Shown here: in pieces, positions 33,621-42,148 of the stretch | Numbering within the stretch: position 1 is the stretch's first letter | How the letters are laid out: each line of letters begins with the position of its first letter | DNA from: Legionellaceae bacterium | Lineage (GTDB): Bacteria > Pseudomonadota > Gammaproteobacteria > Legionellales > Legionellaceae | Direction: 5' to 3' | Assembly: GCA_029212465.1 (NCBI GenBank) | Contig: JARGNV010000006.1 | Location: forward strand, 1-64,000 | Length of the DNA: 64,000 nt | Made by a program: the position numbers and the translations under genes | Notes under the pieces: model-generated | The model's database searches: none | What the model saw: only the letters and a program-made list of their open reading frames with translations | What the model was told of the DNA's origin: nothing

Positions 33621-34700
33621 TTATCTTAGCGCTCTAGGCGAAAAAAAATCGTCGTCATCCCCTTCCTCATCTGAGCTAAACCCTTCTTGGTCTGTGTCTT
33701 TTTCACCGATGAAACCTGATTTAAACTGCTTCCGCTGTACGGGGGATAGTGTAGGGCTGTCTCCTTGAAAACGCTCTTGATTATCTTCTTCCCCGTCGTC
33801 CATAAAACTTATATCTAAATCAAGTGAGACCTCACTGCTTTCAACCGTTGTTGCTTCAGAGACAGGGCTTTCTGAGAGGCTTCGTTTTATTTCCTGTGCT
33901 TCATCTTTGAAATTGTATGCTTTTACACTTAAATTTTCGCGAGGCTCAATAGAGGTTATAAGGGTAATCTGTGCTCCTCTAATGCCACCCCTTTCATTCA
34001 AAGCATTGCCAAATACAACACGTGATACCTCAGGCTTTGTAAAACGATGGACGCGTCCACCCTCCTCAAGTGCATCACCATCTGTGTCAGCAATTAAAAT
34101 ACGTAAACCTCGCCCCTGCCCTCCGAATAGTGGAGGTCTGTCATGAGATCTATTCCTAACTGAACCGTGAGATTTGTCTACATAGTCTTTTTGCCCTTGT
34201 TCGGTACTGAGCTTCTCTAGAAATGCTTGATTCCTAAAACCACGACCTGAGTCAGTCACTTGTATCACCACTTTATCAGGATGTGTTGTGGCATCAATAT
34301 GAAGGGATAGGGTTATCCCTGCTGGGATGGTTTTGTTACTATCATAATAGCGCTCAATGGCTTCACCTATGCTATTTTTTATGAGTTCAATAAAGCTATT
34401 TTCCATCATATCTGCAGCCGGAGATGCTTGAGTAGCGCTTATTTGCTCAGGCGTTAAACCTTGAGTTGCTATGGTGAAGGCGCGCTCCCAATATGTTGCA
34501 CCCGAAAGTCCTTCGAACGAGAAGTGTATGCCTGTGAATATCTCATTAAACTCATGAGCTGCTTGTGCTTTGGCTGCCTGCCCTTTGGCACTCATTTTTT
34601 TATCAAATGCACGGACGTATTTGGTTAAGTCAAAGTGGAAGTCAACAAGCCCCGGGCCATTTGACTCCATCACAAAAAAGTTTGGCACAATCGGCCCCAC
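33621..34700 (-). CDS. GHKL-ATPase-domain protein without kinase modules
   Basis: A 359-residue protein with a histidine-kinase-like ATPase (GHKL) core. The N box is ELIKNSIGEA (E105, N109), the G1 box is DSGRGF (D150, G152, G154) and the G2 box is GGQGRGLRI (from 193), followed by GAQITLI. There is no histidine phosphoacceptor, sensor or receiver domain. The C-terminus is a long acidic and Ser-rich tail (EEGDDDD). It is therefore not an ordinary two-component kinase; an effector or MutL/Hsp90-like activity cannot be distinguished. The GTG at 34700 and an ATG at 34670 are alternative starts; neither has a good ribosome site. Confidence 0.72.
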   Translation of the reverse strand: MGPIVPNFFVMESNGPGLVDFHFDLTKYVRAFDKKMSAKGQAAKAQAAHEFNEIFTGIHFSFEGLSGATYWERAFTIATQGLTPEQISATQASPAADMMENSFIELIKNSIGEAIERYYDSNKTIPAGITLSLHIDATTHPDKVVIQVTDSGRGFRNQAFLEKLSTEQGQKDYVDKSHGSVRNRSHDRPPLFGGQGRGLRILIADTDGDALEEGGRVHRFTKPEVSRVVFGNALNERGGIRGAQITLITSIEPRENLSVKAYNFKDEAQEIKRSLSESPVSEATTVESSEVSLDLDISFMDDGEEDNQERFQGDSPTLSPVQRKQFKSGFIGEKDTDQEGFSSDEEGDDDDFFSPRALR

Positions 34701-34787
34701 GCTTAAATGGACGTATTATTTATAATAGACCAAACTGGGAAATATATCTGAAGCAAACACACAAGACACTTGCTGTATCACATTGAA

Positions 34788-35828
34788 TCAAGCACTTCCT
34801 CTAGATTCTTGTAACAAGGTAATAAAAAGCACCATCACAATAGGGCCAACAAACAACCCAAGCAAACCAAGCGTTTCAAGGCCGCCCAAAATACCAAACA
34901 ACACCGCTAAAAACGGCAGCGATATACTCCCGCCAATTAAAACCGGCTTTACAAAATGGTCTGCCGTAAACATCACGACTGTGCCACATACAATCACAAC
35001 AAGCGCACCAAGCAGGCTTCCGTGAGACCAAAGCATCATCGCAACTACCGCAAACACAACCGGTACGACAAAAGGAATCATAGCCGCAATACCGGTTAAA
35101 ATACCTAACAAAGTTGGCCCTGGCGCCCCCACCCAGGCGTAGCATGTACCCATTAAAATGCCAACACCGATGCCCACTAAAATCGTGCCATTTACAGTTC
35201 CTCTTAAAGCCCTTGGCAATTTTTTAGCATAGCGATGCCAGCGCGCGCCTAGACAGTTTTCTCCTACTTCATTAATCACACGGATAATAGTTTCTCCATC
35301 GCGATAAAAGAAAAAAACGACCAGTAATGTAAAACCAATTTGAAAACTTCGATGTGCAAGATTTAAGCTAATCCGCTTTGCATAGTAACTCACAGGCGTT
35401 AATGAAAGATGTACGTTTGAAATCAGATGTTTGATATGGCCCGGCTCACTTAAGTTTTTATCCCAATAAGCAGCCACTTCTTTTCCAAGTAACGGGATTT
35501 CTTGTAAAAACGCCGGAATCTCGCCGCCATGACGATTTAAATGTTGTAAGTAATTCAAGAAAATTTGTAAATCTCGCACAACGATGCTAACCAGCCAACT
35601 CAAAGGCAATAAAAGCAAGAGCGCAAACAATGTTGTAAACAAAAAAGCAGAGATATTTTTCTGTTTGCCAAAAAAACGCGACCATCGCAAGTACATTGGG
35701 TAGGTTGCAATCGCGATAACCCCCCCCCAAACCAATGAAGGGATAAATCGGTGAATAATAAATAAGGTGAATAAAACAACCACAACCGTCAGGGTAATAC
35801 TGATTAACTCCTTATGGTTCTCATTCAT
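34788..35828 (-). CDS. AI-2E-family (UPF0118) transporter
   Basis: A 346-residue polytopic inner-membrane protein of the AI-2 exporter/YdiK-like family. About eight hydrophobic segments are seen, with the conserved VPVVFAVVAMMLW region and GGSISLPFLAVLFGILGGLETLGLLGLFVGPI at the end. Members export small molecules or ions; the substrate here is unknown. It overlaps the pgpA stop by one base, so it is translated downstream of pgpA. Confidence 0.9.
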   Translation of the reverse strand: MNENHKELISITLTVVVVLFTLFIIHRFIPSLVWGGVIAIATYPMYLRWSRFFGKQKNISAFLFTTLFALLLLLPLSWLVSIVVRDLQIFLNYLQHLNRHGGEIPAFLQEIPLLGKEVAAYWDKNLSEPGHIKHLISNVHLSLTPVSYYAKRISLNLAHRSFQIGFTLLVVFFFYRDGETIIRVINEVGENCLGARWHRYAKKLPRALRGTVNGTILVGIGVGILMGTCYAWVGAPGPTLLGILTGIAAMIPFVVPVVFAVVAMMLWSHGSLLGALVVIVCGTVVMFTADHFVKPVLIGGSISLPFLAVLFGILGGLETLGLLGLFVGPIVMVLFITLLQESRGSA

Positions 35829-36325
35829 CAGCCTGCTCCAGGTGTATATAGATGACTCAATATCTGCAGAATAAAAAAGGCAGGAACTGCAGCAAGTACA
35901 TCATCAAGCATAATCCCAAGCCCCCCCCCAACACGTTTATCAATCCATTTAATTGGGTAAGGCTTCCAGATATCAAACAGCCGAAATAATAAAAAACCAA
36001 GAAGCATCCATACCCAATGAAAGGGCACTAAAAACATCGTTAGCAAGTAGCCGACTATCTCATCCCATACAATCCCTGCATGATCATGCACACCCAAGTC
36101 ACGCGATACTTTACTACAAATAGGGATACCAATGAGAAGTGCTATCAGTGTCAATACAAGATAGGCCTTTGCATTGAAGAGTAGTGCAAACACACAGTAA
36201 ATCGGTATGGCCGCGAGTGTACCAAAGGTACCCGGCGCAACAGGTGAAAGTCCGCTTCCAAAGCCAAAAGCCAAGCAGTAAATAGGCGTTTTCCAAATCT
36301 TTTTAAAAGACACTTCATTTACCAA
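35828..36325 (-). CDS. pgpA: phosphatidylglycerophosphatase A
   Basis: A 165-residue membrane enzyme that dephosphorylates phosphatidylglycerol phosphate. It has GLSPVAPGTFGTLAAIP, the DEIVGYLLTM motif with the catalytic acid in VWDEIVG, and FRLFDIWKPYPI plus GGLGIMLDDVLAA. Length and four membrane segments match PgpA. It follows nusB; thiL, the usual gene between nusB and pgpA, is absent here. Confidence 0.94.
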   Translation of the reverse strand: MVNEVSFKKIWKTPIYCLAFGFGSGLSPVAPGTFGTLAAIPIYCVFALLFNAKAYLVLTLIALLIGIPICSKVSRDLGVHDHAGIVWDEIVGYLLTMFLVPFHWVWMLLGFLLFRLFDIWKPYPIKWIDKRVGGGLGIMLDDVLAAVPAFFILQILSHLYTPGAG

Positions 36326-36336
36326 TTTGACACTCC

Positions 36337-36774
36337 TTAGTTCATTTCAGCTTTTCTAACCACCTGTGCTAACTGATTCAATACGCCGTTCACATAGCGA
36401 TATCCATCTTGTGCACCAAAAGTTTTCGCTAAATTAATTGACTCATCTAAAATGACACGATACGGCACTTCAAGCACTTCTGTTAACTCAAAAGCCCCCA
36501 AACGTAACACCGACAATTCAACCAGATTAAGCCCATCGATTGGCCTATCTAAAAAAGGAAGCAAAGCTTCATCTAAACGTGCTTTAGAGTGCTCCACCCC
36601 ATAAAATAAACGGTTAAAGTAATCAAAATCGACTTTATCGTTTCCGTGTATCGCACGAAACTGCGCCTCAATTTCAGCAGAAGACGCTTTCGAAATTAGC
36701 TGTTGATAAATTGCTTGCACTGCCAATTTTCGCGCACGCCGCCTGCCTTTAATAATTTGTTTATCTACTGTCAC
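36337..36774 (-). CDS. nusB: transcription antitermination factor NusB
   Basis: A 145-residue all-helical NusB that binds boxA RNA with NusE during rRNA transcription. The N-terminal part [17 protein letters not shown] and the late [31 protein letters not shown] are conserved. The GTG at 36774 is preferred: AGGGG lies 7 bases upstream and the resulting length fits. The ATG at 36792 lacks a ribosome site. The start overlaps nrdR by 14 bases. Confidence 0.93.
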   Translation of the reverse strand: MTVDKQIIKGRRRARKLAVQAIYQQLISKASSAEIEAQFRAIHGNDKVDFDYFNRLFYGVEHSKARLDEALLPFLDRPIDGLNLVELSVLRLGAFELTEVLEVPYRVILDESINLAKTFGAQDGYRYVNGVLNQLAQVVRKAEMN

Positions 36775-37237
36775 AAGAAGCCCCTGACCCATCGTTGATT
36801 TGTTCAATGGCTTCACGAAAATCACTCACATCTTTAAAGCGCTTATAAACAGACGCAAAACGAACATAAGCAACATGATCAAGCCTATACAACTGCTCCA
36901 TCACCCAATCCCCAAGCATGCGGGAGTCAATTTCACGCTCACCATAACGTCTGATTTGCTGCAAAATAAACACTACCGCATTTTCCAGTGCATCAGCACT
37001 TACTGGGCGCTTTTCTAGGGCACGTAACATCCCTGCTCGTAAATTATCAACCTGAAACATCTCTCGCCGACCATCTCTTTTAACAACCATCGGCATTACA
37101 AGTTCAGGTGTTTCAAACGTTGTAAAACGCTCCTGACATACGACACACTGACGTCTTCGACGTACTTGCTCCCCCTCTGCTACCAAGCGTGAATCAATCA
37201 CCTTGGTTTCATCTGCATGACAAAATGGACAGTACAT
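36761..37237 (-). CDS. nrdR: transcriptional repressor NrdR
   Basis: A 158-residue zinc ribbon plus ATP-cone regulator of ribonucleotide reductase genes. The zinc ribbon is MYCPFC ... CVVCQERF with four cysteines, followed by [26 protein letters not shown] of the ATP cone. It lies between glyA and nusB, the standard neighbourhood. Confidence 0.97.
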   Translation of the reverse strand: MYCPFCHADETKVIDSRLVAEGEQVRRRRQCVVCQERFTTFETPELVMPMVVKRDGRREMFQVDNLRAGMLRALEKRPVSADALENAVVFILQQIRRYGEREIDSRMLGDWVMEQLYRLDHVAYVRFASVYKRFKDVSDFREAIEQINDGSGASCDSR

Positions 37238-37258
37238 CGTAATAAAACCCCGTAAGCG

Positions 37259-38512
37259 TTACTGATAAACAGGAAATTTCTGACATAACTGAAGCACGTT
37301 TTCGCGTGTTTTATGAATGGTTGCTTCATTGTTAATGTCATCTAACACATCGGCTATCCAATGTGATACCTGTTTGACTTCTTTTTCACAGAAACCGCGT
37401 GTTGTAATGGCAGGTGTTCCCAAACGAAGACCGCTGGTCACAAAAGGTGAACGCGCTTCATTGGGCACCGTATTTTTATTCAGTGTTAAATTCGCACGTC
37501 CCAAAGCAGCTTCCGCATCTTTCCCTGTAATATCTTTATCGGTTAAATCAACCAACATCAAGTGATTGTCGGTCCCACCCGACACCAGTGCATAGCCACG
37601 TTCCACCAAGGTTTCAGCCATTGCTTTTGCGTTTAAAAGTACCTGGCATTGGTAGTCTTTAAAGTCGGGTTGTAATGCTTCTTCAAATGCAACTGCTTTC
37701 GCTGCAATCACATGCATTAACGGACCACCTTGCGTCCCCGGGAAAACAGCTGAATTTATCTTTTTTTGAACGGCCTCATTCGCCTTCCCTAAGATAAGCC
37801 CGCCGCGGGGCCCGCGTAATGTTTTGTGTGTTGTGCTTGTTACAACATCAGCATACGGTACAGGAGACGGGTATAAGTCAGTTGCGACAAGACCTGCTAC
37901 ATGCGCCATATCAGCCATTAAATAGGCACCCACTTCATCTGCAAGCACGCGAAAACGTGCCCAATCAACTACACGAGAATACGCAGAAAAACCTGCAATA
38001 ATCAGTTTCGGTTTTTCTGAAAGTACTTGTGCCTCAAGTGCGTTATAATCAATTAAGCCCGTTGCTTCATCAAGCCCATAAGACACCACCTCGTAAAGTT
38101 TTCCTGAAAAGTTTACAGGTGAGCCATGTGTTAAGTGTCCACCATGAGGTAGCGCCATACCAAGCACTTTATCGCCAGGGTTTAAGAGCGCCATCATCAC
38201 AGCCGCATTCGCTTGCGATCCTGAGTGTGGTTGTACGTTTGCAAAATCTGCACTAAATAGTTTTTTGACGCGTTCAATCGCCAGAAGCTCAACCTCGTCT
38301 ACATACTCACACCCGCCATAATAACGCTTATTGGGATAGCCTTCGGCATATTTATTGGTCAGCAGCGACCCCTGCGCCTCGAGCACGCGCGGGCTCACAT
38401 AATTTTCGGACGCAATCAATTCAATATGATCTTCTTGTCGCTTGCGTTCAGACTCCATCGCCTGCCACAATGTGTCATCAAATGTCGCGATTTTATCGTG
38501 ATAATCAAACAT
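37259..38512 (-). CDS. glyA: serine hydroxymethyltransferase
   Basis: The 417-residue PLP enzyme that interconverts serine and glycine with tetrahydrofolate. It has [37 protein letters not shown], the PLP-lysine segment [15 protein letters not shown], and [11 protein letters not shown]. Length is exact for the family. It heads the glyA-nrdR-nusB-pgpA group. Confidence 0.98.
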   Translation of the reverse strand: MFDYHDKIATFDDTLWQAMESERKRQEDHIELIASENYVSPRVLEAQGSLLTNKYAEGYPNKRYYGGCEYVDEVELLAIERVKKLFSADFANVQPHSGSQANAAVMMALLNPGDKVLGMALPHGGHLTHGSPVNFSGKLYEVVSYGLDEATGLIDYNALEAQVLSEKPKLIIAGFSAYSRVVDWARFRVLADEVGAYLMADMAHVAGLVATDLYPSPVPYADVVTSTTHKTLRGPRGGLILGKANEAVQKKINSAVFPGTQGGPLMHVIAAKAVAFEEALQPDFKDYQCQVLLNAKAMAETLVERGYALVSGGTDNHLMLVDLTDKDITGKDAEAALGRANLTLNKNTVPNEARSPFVTSGLRLGTPAITTRGFCEKEVKQVSHWIADVLDDINNEATIHKTRENVLQLCQKFPVYQ

Positions 38513-38571
38513 GAATTATCCTTATAGAACAAGGTCTAGAGTGCAAGAGTCATGATAGCATGGTGCGTAAT

Positions 38572-39051
38572 TTAAGCAACATGTTTTCTAAGAACTCTCA
38601 TGCGTCCAAAACGATTAACGACCCATTTTTCAGATACGCCAGACAAACCTTCCAATAAAAAGTAGCCGTTCATTGCCAAGTGTTCTGGCTTATGACTCAC
38701 CAACAGTTTATTTCGCCCTAAAAAGCCATGCCAGGTAAGCTTCATACCCTGAGGCATATGCCACCGCCAAGCGTGTATTTGAAGCGATACCGGATTACTT
38801 GCTTGAAGCTTGAGTCCTACCGCCCAGTTTTGATTGCTATCTGGGAGTATGGCAAGCGTTTCTCCGCGCAAAAACGCCTCGGTGCGGGCAAATGCTAAGA
38901 TACGCGTCATATCATGAAATAAAACGCGCCTTGCTGTTTGGATGCGCGACGCTCTCCAAAGAGAGGCCCCCTGCATCAATAAGCCCCCCACAATGGCGAG
39001 TACAAGTAGCGTACTGAGCCAGGTAAATCCTGCGTGTTTGTTTTGTGTCAT
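38572..39051 (-). CDS. type II/IV pseudopilin-like protein (GspH/FimT type)
   Basis: A 159-residue protein with a prepilin leader (MTQNKHAG) and hydrophobic N-terminal helix FTWLSTLLVLAIVGGLL. The rest is a beta-rich domain ending in KWVVNRFGRMRVLRKH, like GspH/FimT. The usual Glu at +5 of the mature pilin is Ser here (FTWLS), a feature otherwise typical of tip subunits such as GspK. It is not in a gsp cluster, but gspL and gspM occur at 58.6-60.3 kb. Confidence 0.7.
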   Translation of the reverse strand: MTQNKHAGFTWLSTLLVLAIVGGLLMQGASLWRASRIQTARRVLFHDMTRILAFARTEAFLRGETLAILPDSNQNWAVGLKLQASNPVSLQIHAWRWHMPQGMKLTWHGFLGRNKLLVSHKPEHLAMNGYFLLEGLSGVSEKWVVNRFGRMRVLRKHVA

Positions 39052-39083
39052 AAACTGAGCTCTAGGTAAGAAACGTGTTTTAC

Positions 39084-39178
39084 TGTCTTTGCGAACCCGA
39101 GCGTAGCGAGTGGTACAGCAATCCAGTGACTTTTTAAGGCCACTAGCTTGCTTCAGCGCTGCGCGCTTCGCAACGACA
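39084..39178. repeat. MITE-like repeat with inverted ends
   Basis: The ends are imperfect inverted copies: TGTCTTTGCGAA (39084-39095) and TTCGCAACGACA (39167-39178) match at 11 of 12 positions. The inner sequence has GAGCGTAGCGAG and AGCAATCCAG, the wording of a dispersed non-coding repeat of gammaproteobacteria and rickettsiae. It lies in the gap between two minus-strand genes and carries no ORF. Confidence 0.6.
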
Positions 39179-39210
39179 CTTAAAATTCAAGTTGTCATGC
39201 GCCATAAACA

Positions 39211-39930
39211 CTATCTCGGACTAGGACTTCGCTGTAATTTTTCAAGTAATGTTTCTGAAATAGCCTCTATGTTTTGTTCAGAATTTGCACCGAGCTTCGC
39301 ATCTAAACAAAGGACTGGCATCGGTAAGTCATTTGCCTTCTCAATAAATGCTTCATCCTCTTCAGTCATCTCTGACTGCTGATTGTATACAAACACAAAT
39401 ACAAACTCATCTTCCTGGTGATTATCGACAATAGATTGCATTGCTTCTTCAGCATGACTATAACCCATCACACCAAACGTATTTTCATCCGCCCCCATAT
39501 AGGCATGCGCCATCGCCTGACTACTTTCTAAGTTAATACGCGCTAATGCTTCTTCAGAAAAGTTCGTTTCACCACTAAAATAGCCTAAGTCTTCTTCACG
39601 CACACTGGTATCAACGCCACGATACACACAGTCGCTGTCTCCAACTTTTTGTAACAGTGCTGACAATTGCTCAAAATTACGCTTTGTTAATTGCATATAA
39701 AAAAGTTCTTCCGCATCGCGCCTTGGGTCTAACTCTGAAATACCATTTGATAAATTACGAAGTGACGCCTGAACTTCCTCATAACAGGTTTCATAGGTTA
39801 CCGATGGTCCACGCTCATAAAAAAAAGAGTTAAATCCATGCGCCATCAACCAAGGAAACATTTTGTTGATGGTATAACATGCCATATCAAAATGATGTTC
39901 TACAAAAATAACTTTCAGTGGCTCAGGCAT
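39211..39930 (-). CDS. unrecognised cytosolic protein
   Basis: A 239-residue acidic protein. It starts PLKVIFVEHHFDMACYTINKMFPWLMAHGFNSFFYERGPS, with a beta-strand followed by EHHFD, then a helical middle rich in Glu and Gln, MGADENTFGVMGYSHAEEAM, and a final VFVFVYNQQSEMTEEDEAF. There is no signal peptide or TM segment. The strand-EHHFD and later GYSHAEE could form a metal or phosphoesterase-like site, loosely like ChaN/TraB proteins, but this is not a firm match. It lies upstream of the pyrF end on the same strand and downstream of a MITE-like repeat boundary. Confidence 0.6.
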   Translation of the reverse strand: MPEPLKVIFVEHHFDMACYTINKMFPWLMAHGFNSFFYERGPSVTYETCYEEVQASLRNLSNGISELDPRRDAEELFYMQLTKRNFEQLSALLQKVGDSDCVYRGVDTSVREEDLGYFSGETNFSEEALARINLESSQAMAHAYMGADENTFGVMGYSHAEEAMQSIVDNHQEDEFVFVFVYNQQSEMTEEDEAFIEKANDLPMPVLCLDAKLGANSEQNIEAISETLLEKLQRSPSPR

Positions 39931-39947
39931 TGATTCCCCCTTATCAG

Positions 39948-40592
39948 TTAAGCGTTCACAATGGCTTTAAGCGTTTCAATAGGATTTTCAGCACGCGTAA
40001 TAGAGCGGCCAATTACCGCATAATCACTGCCCAATTCACGGGCTTTTTGAGGCGTTACGACGCGCTTTTGGTCATGCGCATCATCCCCTAACAAGCGAAT
40101 ACCTGGCGTCACTGTTAAAAAACCTCCCCCACATAGTGCTTTTAATGCCGGCACCTCAAGTGCAGAGCAAACAACCCCATCACAACCTGCTTCTTTTGCA
40201 TGCATCGCTAACTCAAGAATTTCCTTTTCAGACGCTTTAAGACTTGTTAGAACGGTCACAGCAATTAAATACGGCGGTGTCTCAAACGCATTAAGTGCGT
40301 CACGTGCAGCTTTCATCATAGACAGCCCTCCAAAAGCATGCACATTAATCATCCACACACCAAGCTCCGCTGCCGCTCTACATGCAGATGCCACCGTATT
40401 TGGAATATCATGAAATTTTAGGTCCAAAAACACACGAAATTGACGCTCGACCAATTCTCGCACAAAAGCTGGACCAAAACGGGTAAATGCTTCAAGTCCA
40501 ACCTTTAAAATACAGTCATCCGGTGACACATTGTTTGCAAAGTCTAAGGCCTTTGCTTCATCATCCATATCCAATGCTACAATCACCTGCAT
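39948..40592 (-). CDS. pyrF: orotidine 5'-phosphate decarboxylase
   Basis: A 214-residue TIM-barrel enzyme making UMP. It starts MQVIVALDMDDE, and the catalytic tetrad is in FLDLKFHDIPNTV (Asp-x-Lys-x-x-Asp), followed by VTPGIRLLGDDAHDQKRVVTP. The ATG at 40592 is used because the upstream frame overlaps lapB. It is the last gene of the rpsA-lapA-lapB-pyrF group. Confidence 0.96.
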   Translation of the reverse strand: MQVIVALDMDDEAKALDFANNVSPDDCILKVGLEAFTRFGPAFVRELVERQFRVFLDLKFHDIPNTVASACRAAAELGVWMINVHAFGGLSMMKAARDALNAFETPPYLIAVTVLTSLKASEKEILELAMHAKEAGCDGVVCSALEVPALKALCGGGFLTVTPGIRLLGDDAHDQKRVVTPQKARELGSDYAVIGRSITRAENPIETLKAIVNA

Positions 40593-40597
40593 ATTGA

Positions 40598-41767
40598 CTA
40601 ATCTCCTTCTAAACCATGAATAGGCTTGGTACGACCCCATTGCTTACAACTCGGACACAGCCAGTGCAGTAATTTGCCTGCATAACCACAATGCCCACAA
40701 CGATAAATTGGCTTATTTTCTACAAACTTACTCGTAATGTCATAGAGCATCTTTAATTTGTCACGCACAATACCGTGTGTTGACTCAAGGTGCCACTGAA
40801 TCAAGTGATTCAAACCACGAATAGAAGGATGTCGACTCAGTTGAACCGATACAAAATCAATGGCCATATCCAAGCTTTTTTCTTCTCGAAGGTATTCGCC
40901 AATTGCAAAAATTACCGAAGAACATGGATGATCAGGCAATACGTTTTCCAGATAACTCACACATTCATCCATGGTATTTAATTCGGTACACGCCTTTAGC
41001 AAAGGTTCAATCACTTCAGAAAAAAACGCTGCATCTTGTACTGGTACGCGCTTTAACGCACGAATGGCAGGCTTATATCGCGCTTGTTTCATTTCAAGCT
41101 CAGCAAGTTTTAGACTCGCACGCACCGATTGTTTATCAACAAGTAACGCCTGTTTCACCAGCGTATACGCTTTATCTTCTGCTCCCTCAGCCAATGCTTT
41201 TTCAGCCATCTCACAGTAATAGTGTGCAGCTTCAGCACTCATGCTATTCCCTGTCACAAGCTCTAATTTTTTTAAAATATCGAGTGCTTTTTCCCAGGCT
41301 TTCTCACGTTGATAAATAGCAACCAAGCCCCGCAAGCTACTCGCATCGGGCGTCCCTCCCATTTCAACCACTTCAATAAAAATGCGCTCTGCCCGATCAA
41401 ATACACCTGCACTCATATAGTCTTCGGCAAGTGCCATCAGTGCTTCTTTACGCTGCATGACGCGTAGTTGAGGTCTTGCTATTAAATTTTGATGAATACG
41501 AATGGCTCTATCCACCTCACCCCGACGCCGAAAAAGACTGCCAAGCGCCAAGTGAGTTTCAACCGTTTCACTGTCGACTTCTAACAGTTTAATGAAAATA
41601 TCTACGGCTTTATCGGGTTGCTCATTGAGTAAGTAATTCAACCCAACTACATATTCGCGCGACAAATGATTACTTTTATTAGGCTCTTTCACGACGTAAT
41701 TGCGTCTTGCAATCCACCAACCAGAAAAAGCTGCAGCAGGAAGAAGCATTGGCCAAAGCTGAATCAT
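40598..41767 (-). CDS. lapB: lipopolysaccharide assembly protein B
   Basis: A 389-residue LapB/YciM: one N-terminal TM anchor (MLLPAAAFSGWWIARRNY), about nine TPR repeats and a C-terminal rubredoxin-like zinc ribbon (YRCGHCGYAGKLLHWLCPSCKQWG). It regulates LpxC turnover and LPS assembly. The neighbours lapA and pyrF are the conserved ones. Confidence 0.96.
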   Translation of the reverse strand: MIQLWPMLLPAAAFSGWWIARRNYVVKEPNKSNHLSREYVVGLNYLLNEQPDKAVDIFIKLLEVDSETVETHLALGSLFRRRGEVDRAIRIHQNLIARPQLRVMQRKEALMALAEDYMSAGVFDRAERIFIEVVEMGGTPDASSLRGLVAIYQREKAWEKALDILKKLELVTGNSMSAEAAHYYCEMAEKALAEGAEDKAYTLVKQALLVDKQSVRASLKLAELEMKQARYKPAIRALKRVPVQDAAFFSEVIEPLLKACTELNTMDECVSYLENVLPDHPCSSVIFAIGEYLREEKSLDMAIDFVSVQLSRHPSIRGLNHLIQWHLESTHGIVRDKLKMLYDITSKFVENKPIYRCGHCGYAGKLLHWLCPSCKQWGRTKPIHGLEGD

Positions 41768-41794
41768 GTCAAGCGCTCCATTCGTATTGTTTTT

Positions 41795-42079
41795 TTAATG
41801 TTTCAGTGGAATCTCACGTAAATTCTTAATTTCTCGCTCCATCATTTCAAGCTGATGCTTTACTTTGCGGTATTTCACATATCGGCACCAATAACGACTC
41901 CAAAAAATAACGAAGCCAACCAACACGCCTAAAACAAACGCCATCACAACCAACATCGACATTGGTAAAGTGACCGTCTTAAAATAAAGATTTAATGTAA
42001 CAGCGCCTGCGTTCAACACAGAAAAGCTGACACCGAGTAACATCAAACACAAGTAAAATATCATCATGATAAAACGCAT
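41795..42079 (-). CDS. lapA: lipopolysaccharide assembly protein A domain protein
   Basis: A 94-residue LapA/YciS with two TM segments (about 6-25 and 40-62) and a basic, coiled-coil cytosolic tail (KYRKVKHQLEMMEREIKNLRE). It acts with LapB. AAGGAT precedes the ATG. Between it and rpsA there is a perfect terminator but no ihfB. Confidence 0.9.
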   Translation of the reverse strand: MRFIMMIFYLCLMLLGVSFSVLNAGAVTLNLYFKTVTLPMSMLVVMAFVLGVLVGFVIFWSRYWCRYVKYRKVKHQLEMMEREIKNLREIPLKH

Positions 42080-42100
42080 GCAATCTATCCTTTTTGATAT

Positions 42101-42130
42101 AAAAAAAGCGTAGTAAACTACGCTTTTTTT
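42101..42130. terminator. bidirectional terminator after rpsA
   Basis: Seven A, GCGTAGT, AA, ACTACGC, seven T: a perfect symmetric hairpin with tracts on both sides. It ends rpsA on the minus strand and separates it from lapA. Confidence 0.9.
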
Positions 42131-42148
42131 ATGACCACAACATCACTA

